From positions 40,834 to 104,833 of the forward strand of contig CAMYUU010000002.1 of NCBI GenBank assembly GCA_947302355.1: 64,000 nucleotides of DNA, in the 5' to 3' direction. The stretch is from an uncultured Candidatus Saccharibacteria bacterium. GTDB lineage: Bacteria > Patescibacteriota > Saccharimonadia > Saccharimonadales > Saccharimonadaceae. Shown here in pieces: positions 7,886 to 16,493 of this stretch. The position numbers and the translations under genes were made by a program. The notes beneath the pieces are model-generated. The model worked only from the letters and a program-made list of their open reading frames with translations. It did no database searches and was not told where the DNA came from. Every line of letters starts with the position of its first letter. The first letter of the stretch is position 1.

Positions 7886-10213
7886 ATGAATTCATCACGT
7901 GATAATTGTTTTGGTTTGATGAAAAAACTCATTCATAGAGGTGCAGCTGTTTTTACGGCTGTGGTGGTTTTTGGTGGATTAATATCGGTAATAGGAAATG
8001 TATTGGTACCGAGTGGTGAAGCTTGGGCAGAGTATGGTGGTACCTGGAAAGGTTTACCGGATTGCAAGGATGGTTGGGAAATATTAGAGAAGGTTGAAAA
8101 ACGTACAGGCCAGAGAGCGGATAAACCAGAGGGTGATGTTGCTGGTTATTATGTTGATGTAAAGTGCGCAGCGACAAACAAGACGGTGAAAAATGTTTTT
8201 GCTGCACCAGAAGATATGCCAAATAACCATGACGACAATGGAGTAAAGTGTATTATTATTTCTTTAGCCCAAGGCAAGGCCGTGTCGTGTGATGGCACCG
8301 TTGGTCAGCTTTATACGGGAGAAGTGCCTGAGGATGCAATTGAGGAGGCGAGAAAAAAGGCTGAAGAGAATAAGCGATATTGTTGGGATAATTCGGGTAG
8401 CTTGGGTTGGCTAATATGTCCAATTATAGAAGGTGCGAGTTCAGCCCTTAGTACTATTTATGAAAATATTATAGAGCCATTCCTCGTTATTGATCCCGCC
8501 CTGATTGATGATTCGGATTCGAGTGGGGTATATATAGCTTGGAGTATTTTTAGGAATATAGCAAACTGGATATTTGTAATATTGCTACTTGCTGTAATCT
8601 TTTCACAAATTACTGGCTGGGGAATTGATAATTATGGAATAAAGAAGATATTGCCGAAGTTGATTGTGGCTGCTATTCTTATTAATCTTTCTTTTGTAAT
8701 TTGCCAGTTGGCAGTTGATTTATCTAATATATTTGGGAATGGCTTGAATTCAATGCTTACCGGAATAGCTGCTCAGGTAAACGCGCAGGCTTCTTCTGCG
8801 TCTGCCTATTTTAGCTCTTTGGTTTATGTTGTGGCTGCGGCTCTTGGAATTGTGGTTGCTGCTGGAGCGGCAGGTGCAGCGTTTTTGACCGTTACGACGT
8901 TGATAGGTAGTGGCTGGGCGATAATTGTGCCAGTTCTAATGAGCCTTGTGTCTGCCTTATTGTCTGTATTATTTATGTTTGCAGTTTTAATCGTGAGAAA
9001 GGCTTTGGCTGTATTATTGGTCGCGGTCGCGCCACTGGCTTTTGCTTCTTATATCTTTCCCAATACAAAGAAAATCCTTTTTGATAGGTGGTTGAGTATA
9101 TTTAAGGGGGTATTGCTGCTGTATCCATTGGCTGGCCTTTTGATTGGTGGCGGACTATTGGCGTCGGTGATTATTGTGACTACGGCGCAGGAGGGGAGTG
9201 TAGATGCATCTAGTGATGTGCAGCTATTCTTTACATACCTAGGTGGAGTATTGTTGCAAGTAGTTCCTTTCTTCTTCTTGCCTTCTCTGTTTAGGAAATC
9301 TCTTAGTGCTGTTGGTGATATCGGTAATAAGATTACTGGATTTGGAAGGGGTGTCAATGCTGGACTTTCTAAGCGAGTCAATGAAAGTGAAGGCATAAGG
9401 GCTTGGCAAGCTGAGCAGGCGGCTGGAACGCCTAATGGATTACGCGAAAGAGTAGCGTCGGCGATGGCTGGAAACAAAAGATTGCCAGGTGGTCAAATAG
9501 CAAGAAATGCTCTTGCACGCAGTAGGATGAAGCACGAGAGAATGACGTCAATGCTGGGCGCTTATGATGCGATGTTTGGTAAGGATTATTTATTGCAAGC
9601 TGAGACAGCTAACGAGATGAAGCGCATAACGTCTTCTGGTGAAATTAATAATTTGGGATTCAATCCCAAGACTGAAGAAATTACTGACGAAAAAGGCCTT
9701 GCGGCTGGATTTCGGAAGGCTTTGCGGAAAAATGACGCAGCTGGGATACGAGCTTACACGGACGCATTGGCGACAAAGGGAAGTGCTGGAAGGCAGGCGA
9801 TTCAAGATATTTGGGATAAGGAAGTGGAGACTGGGACCGTAACAGGGTCTGCAGCGAAAACTTTTGCTGATAATGTTTTGTCGAATCATGCAGACTTTAA
9901 AGTGACTAATGATAGTATGTACGAGTTAGCAAAAGGTGTTAATAGTAAGCCTGAGGAGAGTCTTAAGACGACTGAACAATGGCTTCAAGATAATGGAACA
10001 GCATTAGTTGATAACGTTACGGCGGCGTCTTTGGGTAGTATGGATGATAAGGAATATAAGAGAATAATTAGATTGGCTCAATCGCATCCTATAATCCGAG
10101 AATTGGCAAATGAGGCATTGACGGGTCCAAACATTGCAAGTATAAATGCTCAAAGAGTGAAAGAGCTGAAAGATCTTGCTAATGGGTCTACTCCTCCTAC
10201 TTCGACTACTTAA
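7886..10213 (+). CDS. Polytopic membrane protein, TrbL/VirB6-like (type IV secretion-like)
   Basis: Signal-like N-term, several TM helices, long hydrophilic C-terminal region; start at 7886 preferred because ATG 7874 overlaps the TATAAT box. Confidence 0.5.
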   Translation: MNSSRDNCFGLMKKLIHRGAAVFTAVVVFGGLISVIGNVLVPSGEAWAEYGGTWKGLPDCKDGWEILEKVEKRTGQRADKPEGDVAGYYVDVKCAATNKTVKNVFAAPEDMPNNHDDNGVKCIIISLAQGKAVSCDGTVGQLYTGEVPEDAIEEARKKAEENKRYCWDNSGSLGWLICPIIEGASSALSTIYENIIEPFLVIDPALIDDSDSSGVYIAWSIFRNIANWIFVILLLAVIFSQITGWGIDNYGIKKILPKLIVAAILINLSFVICQLAVDLSNIFGNGLNSMLTGIAAQVNAQASSASAYFSSLVYVVAAALGIVVAAGAAGAAFLTVTTLIGSGWAIIVPVLMSLVSALLSVLFMFAVLIVRKALAVLLVAVAPLAFASYIFPNTKKILFDRWLSIFKGVLLLYPLAGLLIGGGLLASVIIVTTAQEGSVDASSDVQLFFTYLGGVLLQVVPFFFLPSLFRKSLSAVGDIGNKITGFGRGVNAGLSKRVNESEGIRAWQAEQAAGTPNGLRERVASAMAGNKRLPGGQIARNALARSRMKHERMTSMLGAYDAMFGKDYLLQAETANEMKRITSSGEINNLGFNPKTEEITDEKGLAAGFRKALRKNDAAGIRAYTDALATKGSAGRQAIQDIWDKEVETGTVTGSAAKTFADNVLSNHADFKVTNDSMYELAKGVNSKPEESLKTTEQWLQDNGTALVDNVTAASLGSMDDKEYKRIIRLAQSHPIIRELANEALTGPNIASINAQRVKELKDLANGSTPPTSTT

Positions 10214-10283
10214 TATATAAAAGACGGAGATTAATTTTTGTCGTTCATATCGAATTGGTTGGCACCATTTGAGATTAGCTGGT

Positions 10284-11054
10284 TTAGATTACATGGTCGA
10301 ATAAACAAGCAATGGTTAGCGGGCCGACGCCGCCGGTGGGGGGCGTGATGGCGGCGAGGTCGGTGCGGGCGCGGACGTCGCTGGAAAGGTCGCCTTTTAG
10401 GACGCCGTTTTCGCTGGCTGTGCCGGCATCTACAACTACGGCACCAGGCTTAATCATTGAGCTATTGATTAAGCCTGCTACGCCGGTAGCCGTAATAATA
10501 ATATCGTATTGGTTGAGCATTGTAAGGTTGGAACCACGGTGGAATAAATTTACATTAAGCCCAGAATCACTAAACATTTTAAATAATGGAGCGCCTACGA
10601 GTTTTCCGCGACCAACGATGGCGATTTTCTGATTTTTTAATTCGATATTATAGCCGGTGAGAAGCCAGTTAATAGCAGTGGCGGTGGCTGAATCGTAATT
10701 GGCGTGTTCGCCTAGGCCATCTACGTCTTTTTCAGGTGCGATTAGATTACAAAGTTCATCGGTGCGTTCTTTTTCCTGAATTGGAAGCTGAATGATAATA
10801 CCAGAAACTGATGGATCGCTACTAGCACGAATGATTTCTTCTTGGAGGGCGTCAGAATTTTGTGCACGATAGTCAATCACTTCTACGCCGATATCTTCGC
10901 CGTATTTAATTTTAAGATTGACATATTTAAGAATGACAGGGTTATCACTATCGCGAAGAATGAGAAGTTTAGGTTTTTTAGCCATTTTGCGGATTTGCTG
11001 GGCTTGACGTTCTTTGATGAAGCCGGCCAGTTCGCGACCATCTAAGATCTTCAT
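10284..11054 (-). CDS. folD: Bifunctional methylenetetrahydrofolate dehydrogenase/cyclohydrolase
   Basis: MKILDGRELAG..., SGIIIQLPI, DVDGLG, VGRGKLVGAPL, TPPTGGVGPLTIACL. Confidence 0.93.
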   Translation of the reverse strand: MKILDGRELAGFIKERQAQQIRKMAKKPKLLILRDSDNPVILKYVNLKIKYGEDIGVEVIDYRAQNSDALQEEIIRASSDPSVSGIIIQLPIQEKERTDELCNLIAPEKDVDGLGEHANYDSATATAINWLLTGYNIELKNQKIAIVGRGKLVGAPLFKMFSDSGLNVNLFHRGSNLTMLNQYDIIITATGVAGLINSSMIKPGAVVVDAGTASENGVLKGDLSSDVRARTDLAAITPPTGGVGPLTIACLFDHVI

Positions 11055-12175
11055 TGGATCTCCATAGGTTCTTGTTCGAGCCAATAACCAAATTTGTCGT
11101 AGACTTTGCCAACTATTTCACTACGAGCGGCTTTTAGATCATTATAACCTTTGGCGGATTCATTGATGAGAACTAGTGGGGCTTTGTCGCTAACGCGCAT
11201 CCCATGTAAGAGCGCGCCTTTAAGACCAGCTTGTTCGATTAGCCAACCGGAATTGATTTTGTTGCCATCTTTGCCGTGATAAACTGGGTAACCTTTGGAT
11301 TCGGCTAGCTTGGCATCGGCATCGTTTAGGTAGATATTTTTAAAGAATGATCCGGAACTAGCTTGGCTTAAAGGGTCTGGCAATTTGCTGTCACGGATAT
11401 CGCTTACGATTTGACGGATGCTCTGAGGACTGTAATCGGTAATATTGTTGGCTGATATGTATTGCTCGATAGAATTATAAAATGGGCGAGACATTTCGCC
11501 AGATCTAAGATGGAGGGTGAGAGAGATAACGAAATAGCGATTTTTGTCGGTAGTATTTAGAATGCTTTTGCGATAGGAAAAATGAAGATCGGATTTTGAG
11601 AGGGTTTTATAAGTATGGTCAGTGGTGTCGTAAACTTCGATTTCGACTAATGTATCTGCGATTTCTTGGCCGTAGGCTCCGATGTTTTGGACTGGAGCTG
11701 CGCCAGCTAGGCCAGGTATTTTGCTCAAAGCTTCAATCCCAGTGAGGTTTCTTTTGCAGGCGTAGTCGACGACATCGTCCCAGTATTCGCCACCCATCAC
11801 TTTAATATAAATCGTGGAACGACTAGGCACCTCTTTTTCGGACACACTTGAGGCCGTTCGGCCAAGCTTATGGTCCTCAAAAGAGGTACCTGAGTCGCTC
11901 TGTGACTCATATTTAGATTTAAGGATGTCTGTCGGTGTCTGGGTAATCTCGATGCCTTTCATGCGGTTAATGATGATGACGCCGTTAAATCCTTCATCGT
12001 GACCGATGGTGTTGGCGCCGTAGCCAAGTACGAAAGTAGGCAAATGGGCTTGTTCGGCAAAGCTATAAGCATCAGCAACTTCGTCGTGGTTTTCAACTTC
12101 AATTACGTAGCGTGCTGGACCGCCAAGTCGCATGGTGGTGAGACTGGAAATTAAGATATTTTCATTAATCCTCAT
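11051..12175 (-). CDS. murB: UDP-N-acetylenolpyruvoylglucosamine reductase with a palindromic-element insertion
   Basis: TTMRLGGPARYVIEV, LGYGANTI, IPGLAGAAPVQNIGAYGQEI, SGSFFKN; additional segment after MKGIEITQ. Confidence 0.93.
   Translation of the reverse strand: MRINENILISSLTTMRLGGPARYVIEVENHDEVADAYSFAEQAHLPTFVLGYGANTIGHDEGFNGVIIINRMKGIEITQTPTDILKSKYESQSDSGTSFEDHKLGRTASSVSEKEVPSRSTIYIKVMGGEYWDDVVDYACKRNLTGIEALSKIPGLAGAAPVQNIGAYGQEIADTLVEIEVYDTTDHTYKTLSKSDLHFSYRKSILNTTDKNRYFVISLTLHLRSGEMSRPFYNSIEQYISANNITDYSPQSIRQIVSDIRDSKLPDPLSQASSGSFFKNIYLNDADAKLAESKGYPVYHGKDGNKINSGWLIEQAGLKGALLHGMRVSDKAPLVLINESAKGYNDLKAARSEIVGKVYDKFGYWLEQEPMEIQ
11820..11897 (+). repeat. Palindromic element copy D, in-frame inside murB
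   Basis: arms GACTAGGCACCTCTTTT / AAAAGAGGTACCTGAGTC around core ggacacacttgaggccgttcggccaagcttatggtcc. Confidence 0.85.
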
Positions 12176-12256
12176 GAGTTGATTATAGCATGAGAAAAGA
12201 GTTTTTAAAATGAAAGGAGAGGGGGTTGAAAGTGGTTTCTATGCTATAATTATATT

Positions 12257-12760
12257 ATGAAGAAAAAGTGTAGAATTCTGTGTTGTGCGATGACCGCGTT
12301 TTTTTGTCAGCCAATTCTAAATGTGGTTGCAATTTCTGAAGATCAGGAAGCTATGATTGTGAAGCGTTGTGATGCTATTAAGGAGGATCTTAGAACGGTG
12401 CAACGCGATGACGCTAAATCTAGAGTGCATTTAGGTACTTATTATGATGATATTTTGTCGAATTATATAACACCACTAAATGTAAGGTTAGTTGAAAAAA
12501 ATCTTTCTAATGCTGGTTTTATTGATAATCAGAATGAATTTGTAAAAACGAAGACTACATTTGTAAATGATTTTACTAAGTATCAACAAATGCTTGAAGA
12601 GCTAGTAGCGATGGATTGTAAAAATGAACCGGAAAAGTTTTATGATGAATTGGTGAACGTTCGGCAGCGACGCAAGACTATGGAACAGGATGTATTAAAA
12701 ATGAGGCGTTTAATATCTGAGCACATTAGCTTAGTGGAGAGCATGAGGAATAAACTATGA
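12257..12760 (+). CDS. Secreted helical protein, hypothetical
   Basis: Signal peptide, charged helical body; TATAAT 6 nt before ATG. Confidence 0.65.
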   Translation: MKKKCRILCCAMTAFFCQPILNVVAISEDQEAMIVKRCDAIKEDLRTVQRDDAKSRVHLGTYYDDILSNYITPLNVRLVEKNLSNAGFIDNQNEFVKTKTTFVNDFTKYQQMLEELVAMDCKNEPEKFYDELVNVRQRRKTMEQDVLKMRRLISEHISLVESMRNKL

Positions 12761-13125
12761 CAGAAGAGAGAAAGCGTAGCAGAAGTAGGAAACTAACAAA
12801 TGGGGGTAGGAATCTCGTTCTATTGGGTGTATTTTCTACGATTGTAGCGCTGACGACGACGGGTATTTCTTTAGCGGTCTATCATAATTCTGGCGATATA
12901 TATCTCGACCGCTCGCGCCCGGGTTATTTGCCTGATGAAGAAGAAATTGAAAGTGAGGACGTAGAAGAGGAAGAATATGATTTTGGTAAGATTGAGACTT
13001 TGGATGCTGAAACGGTTGAGGTGTATCTAGAGAATCTGAATGCGGAGGCGAGGTCGCTTGATGAGTATAGTGATTCATTTGACGCAAGTGCGTTGTCGGA
13101 TGAGAAGCTAGGTATTTCTGAGTAG
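12757..13125 (+). CDS. Single-TM acidic protein, hypothetical
   Basis: Overlaps the previous ORF by 4 nt; TM helix LVLLGVFSTIVALTTTGISLAVY. Confidence 0.6.
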   Translation: MTEERKRSRSRKLTNGGRNLVLLGVFSTIVALTTTGISLAVYHNSGDIYLDRSRPGYLPDEEEIESEDVEEEEYDFGKIETLDAETVEVYLENLNAEARSLDEYSDSFDASALSDEKLGISE

Positions 13126-13171
13126 GTTAGCTATTGATTTTTTTAGGAAAAGCATTATACTTGAAATTAGC

Positions 13172-14296
13172 ATGGATAAAAAGCGCAAGCAACATGGACA
13201 AAAACTGAAGGTTTTTGGAGTAGTTTCGCTAATAGCGTTAGCTGTTGGGGGCACGTTGGCGACCGTGGGGATGTCGCGGGCGGTGAAAGAAATTCATGGA
13301 ATTGAAATGTCTAGGACGCCCGATGCGATTCTAGCGAGCGCGGGCGTGGATGATGGCAGTGAGGTAACACTTAATGTCATTTTTTTTGACCAGCTGGCTG
13401 ATGAATGTGTAAATATTTATGATTTAGATCAAAACCAGGCTTTGAAAGTTCGTCAGTTTGAGTGGTCTGAATGTGATTATTATAATAGTAAGCTAGAACA
13501 AGGCTTGGTGGATTATTATCTAAATGACGAATTTATGCCAGTAGGACTGGGTGGCTCGTATATAACGAATCGTGGTATGGCGGATCTTTCAAGATGGTAT
13601 TCAAATGTGGATGGTAAGAGTCAAAGCTATATGGGTCAGTTGAAATTGGAATATAGTAGAAGTAATGCACTTTTTTCTTATAGGAATGATGAGTTTTATC
13701 CATTGGATGAAGTTAAGTTTAGTGCTGATGACTTTACGAATCAGGACGGACACAACCATCTTTTTACGATGAGTTTCGCAGTGCCGTTTAGTCCAAGGGT
13801 TAATGGTGAAGAACATTTTATTATTGATGCCGATGATGATACGTTTGTATTTATAGGTGATAGGTTAGCCTTGGATTTAGGGGGAATTCATGAAGCGATG
13901 CGTGGTCAGTTCATAATAAATAAAAAAGGTGAAGTTATGACTGCTGTGGGTGACGAGGACTATGCTTATTCGGGCATAAATGTGAAATCTGATGAGAGTT
14001 CCATCGTGAGGATTTTTCACGCCGATCGTGATTCCAAGGATTCAGTTTTTGGGGTGGCATTTAGTAATATGAATTTGGAAGTAGCAAATTCGCAGTTAGC
14101 CGATGCTAGCGATATACAGATTGCTTATGATCCAACTGATCCGACTTTTGTTAAGCCACTAGGGAAAAGCATGACTGTTCGTCCGGACAATACTAAAGGA
14201 TATATGATTATGGCCACCATTGAGGGTATTGCGCTGGCTGTAGTGGCTATACTTGTAGCAATGGTTGCGCATGCCTTAATAAGGGGCAATTCTTAA
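13172..14296 (+). CDS. Fibro-slime/PA14-like domain protein with N- and C-terminal TM segments
   Basis: FIIDADDDTFVFIGDRLALDLGGIHEAMRGQFII resembles the fibro-slime domain. Confidence 0.7.
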   Translation: MDKKRKQHGQKLKVFGVVSLIALAVGGTLATVGMSRAVKEIHGIEMSRTPDAILASAGVDDGSEVTLNVIFFDQLADECVNIYDLDQNQALKVRQFEWSECDYYNSKLEQGLVDYYLNDEFMPVGLGGSYITNRGMADLSRWYSNVDGKSQSYMGQLKLEYSRSNALFSYRNDEFYPLDEVKFSADDFTNQDGHNHLFTMSFAVPFSPRVNGEEHFIIDADDDTFVFIGDRLALDLGGIHEAMRGQFIINKKGEVMTAVGDEDYAYSGINVKSDESSIVRIFHADRDSKDSVFGVAFSNMNLEVANSQLADASDIQIAYDPTDPTFVKPLGKSMTVRPDNTKGYMIMATIEGIALAVVAILVAMVAHALIRGNS

Positions 14297-14629
14297 TTAT
14301 TTGACTGGTTTAGAGATATTGGCGCCATGTCCATATTCGGGAATAATGATGGGGTGTTTTTTACCATGATGATCGTAGAGCGGAATGCTTAGCTCGGAGG
14401 CTAGAGTATTAACTATGGCTGCGCCAATACGAAGGCCAGTGAATGATCCAGGGCCAGACATGAAGGTGATTTCGGTGATATCTTTAAAATCTTTGTTGTT
14501 TTCTTGTAATTTATCGTGAATGAATTTAAGTAATTTTTCGGCTAAATCGCGATCAAAATTATAACGATATTCGTGATCGTCGAGTTTTAGAATAGTTTCG
14601 GGGGAACTGGTATCTAGATATAATTTCAC
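14297..14629 (-). CDS. tsaB: tRNA threonylcarbamoyladenosine biosynthesis protein TsaB (short form, GTG start)
   Basis: MKLYLDTSS...FMSGPGSFTGLRIGAAIVNTLA. Confidence 0.85.
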   Translation of the reverse strand: MKLYLDTSSPETILKLDDHEYRYNFDRDLAEKLLKFIHDKLQENNKDFKDITEITFMSGPGSFTGLRIGAAIVNTLASELSIPLYDHHGKKHPIIIPEYGHGANISKPVK

Positions 14630-14651
14630 GTAGACAATTATACTCTAAAAT

Positions 14652-14756
14652 ATGTAATAAGAAAATATTTTAAACGTGCCCTTCGGACACGCTCCAAGGC
14701 CGCTCTGGCCAGTCTTTATGTCCCGCAGAGCAGATTAAAATATATTCTTATTACAT
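14652..14756 (+). repeat. Palindromic element copy C
   Basis: arms ATGTAATAAGAAAATATTTTAA / TTAAAATATATTCTTATTACAT around acgtgcccttcggacacgctccaaggccgctctggccagtctttatgtccc. Confidence 0.9.
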
Positions 14757-15179
14757 AGATAGATTTGTTTCTATCTCGCGGGTGCCATCGTCATTATAAG
14801 AAATTGATATCTTGAAGTGATTTTCAGGAAGAAGATTAGCGACGGATTCGCCCCACTCGATTACGATGATATTTTTTGGGTTTTTAAGATTTTCTTCTAA
14901 ATCTTCGATCATGAGACCTGGTTCAGGGAGTCGGTAAAAGTCGTAGTGTGTGAAAGTTCCGCCATTTGGTAAAGCATATGATTTAGCAATGGTGAAACTG
15001 GGGCTAGTGATGGGTTTTTCAATTTGCAAGCCGTTCGCTAAACCACGCGTGAAAGTGGTTTTGCCGACGCCGACATCACCAATCAATTCGATTACCGTAG
15101 CGGAATCTTTGGATAATTGGCATTTTTTTGCAAATTCTTTGCCGAAGTCTAGCATTTCTTGTTCGGAATTTATTTTCAT
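14751..15179 (-). CDS. tsaE: tRNA threonylcarbamoyladenosine biosynthesis ATPase TsaE
   Basis: GDVGVGKTTFTRGLANGL, SPSFTI, HYDFYRL, VIEWGE. Confidence 0.93.
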   Translation of the reverse strand: MKINSEQEMLDFGKEFAKKCQLSKDSATVIELIGDVGVGKTTFTRGLANGLQIEKPITSPSFTIAKSYALPNGGTFTHYDFYRLPEPGLMIEDLEENLKNPKNIIVIEWGESVANLLPENHFKISISYNDDGTREIETNLSM

Positions 15180-15197
15180 TGTATAATAAATTATATC

Positions 15198-16415
15198 ATG
15201 AAAGTATATATATCAGGTATATCTGGGACTGGCATGGGGCCGCTAGCGCTTATGGCGAAGCAAGCCGGCTACGATGTGTGTGGCTCAGATCTTAGTAAGG
15301 GTGCAATTTATGATGAGCTTATCAAGGCTGGAATAGAAGTTAAAATAGGTAAGCAAGATGGAGAATTCTTAAAACAAAAATTAGAAAAGGGACTAGATTG
15401 GTTTGTATATACGTCGGCTTTGCCACTAGATCATGCGGAATTGGTTTTGGCGAGTGAGTCTGGAATTAAATGCACTAAGCGTGATGATTTTACTGCGCAT
15501 TTAGTAGAACAGTTGGGCTTAAAAATGGTGGCGGTAGCTGGTACGCATGGTAAGACAACGACTACATCCATGATTATTTACGTGGCGCGAGAGGCTAAGT
15601 TGCCAGCATCTTATATCGTGGGGACTACTTTAGGCTTTGCGCCGAGCGGTGCTTACCACAAAGATGATGTCTATTTTATATATGAAGCCGATGAATATGA
15701 CCGTAATTTTCTAAAGTATCATCCATGGTTGTCTGTGATTCCGGCGGTCTCATATGATCATCCTGATATTTATCCTACGAGACAAGAATACTTGGAGGCA
15801 TTTGAACAATTTAAATTGCAAAGCCAAAAAGTTATAGAAGAGGGGGTTTATGAAAAAGACATAAAGTTGGCAGGCGAGAAGCGACGCAAAGATGCGAGTT
15901 TAGCGGCGGCGGCGATTATAGAGATGGCACCGAGGATTTCGCGTGATGAGGTTATAGGGTTGCTAAATAAGTTTCCGGGTGTGGGTAGAAGGTTTGAGAA
16001 GATAGCTGATGGTGTATACACCGATTACGCACACCATCCAGAAGAAATTGTGGCTACAATTGATGTGGCTAAAGATGAAGCTAGGATTAATCATAAGAAA
16101 GGCATAGTGGTGGTTTATCAACCGCATCAGAATACTCGTCAACATAAAGTATTTGATGGATATAAGAATGCTTTTGTTGGTGTAGATAAGGTTTTTTGGC
16201 TGCCGACTTATTTGACGAGGGAAGACCCGAACCTGGACATCTTGGGACCAAGTGATTTTATTGCAACTTTATCCAATTCGGAAGTGGCCGAAGTAGCGGA
16301 AGCTAACGATGATTTGTCTGAAAAATTGCATAAGTATCTAGAAGATGGTTATTTGGTATTGTTGATGTCGGCTGGGCCGGCTGATTTGTGGATTCGGGAA
16401 AATTTTGCGGATTAG
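15198..16415 (+). CDS. murC: UDP-N-acetylmuramate ligase (MurC/Mpl family)
   Basis: ISGTGMGPLA, AVAGTHGKTTTTSM, YEADEYDRNFL, DYAHHPEEI. Confidence 0.85.
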   Translation: MKVYISGISGTGMGPLALMAKQAGYDVCGSDLSKGAIYDELIKAGIEVKIGKQDGEFLKQKLEKGLDWFVYTSALPLDHAELVLASESGIKCTKRDDFTAHLVEQLGLKMVAVAGTHGKTTTTSMIIYVAREAKLPASYIVGTTLGFAPSGAYHKDDVYFIYEADEYDRNFLKYHPWLSVIPAVSYDHPDIYPTRQEYLEAFEQFKLQSQKVIEEGVYEKDIKLAGEKRRKDASLAAAAIIEMAPRISRDEVIGLLNKFPGVGRRFEKIADGVYTDYAHHPEEIVATIDVAKDEARINHKKGIVVVYQPHQNTRQHKVFDGYKNAFVGVDKVFWLPTYLTREDPNLDILGPSDFIATLSNSEVAEVAEANDDLSEKLHKYLEDGYLVLLMSAGPADLWIRENFAD

Positions 16416-16444
16416 AAAAAAGACTTAAACATAGTGATAATGTG

Positions 16445-16475
16445 TTGACAATGAAAATGCCTTTGTTTATAATAA
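16445..16475 (+). promoter_or_regulatory. Promoter TTGACA-17-TATAAT
   Basis: ttgaca atgaaaatgcctttgtt tataat upstream of the 16494 CDS. Confidence 0.7.
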
Positions 16476-16493
16476 AAGGCATAAGGATTTTGG

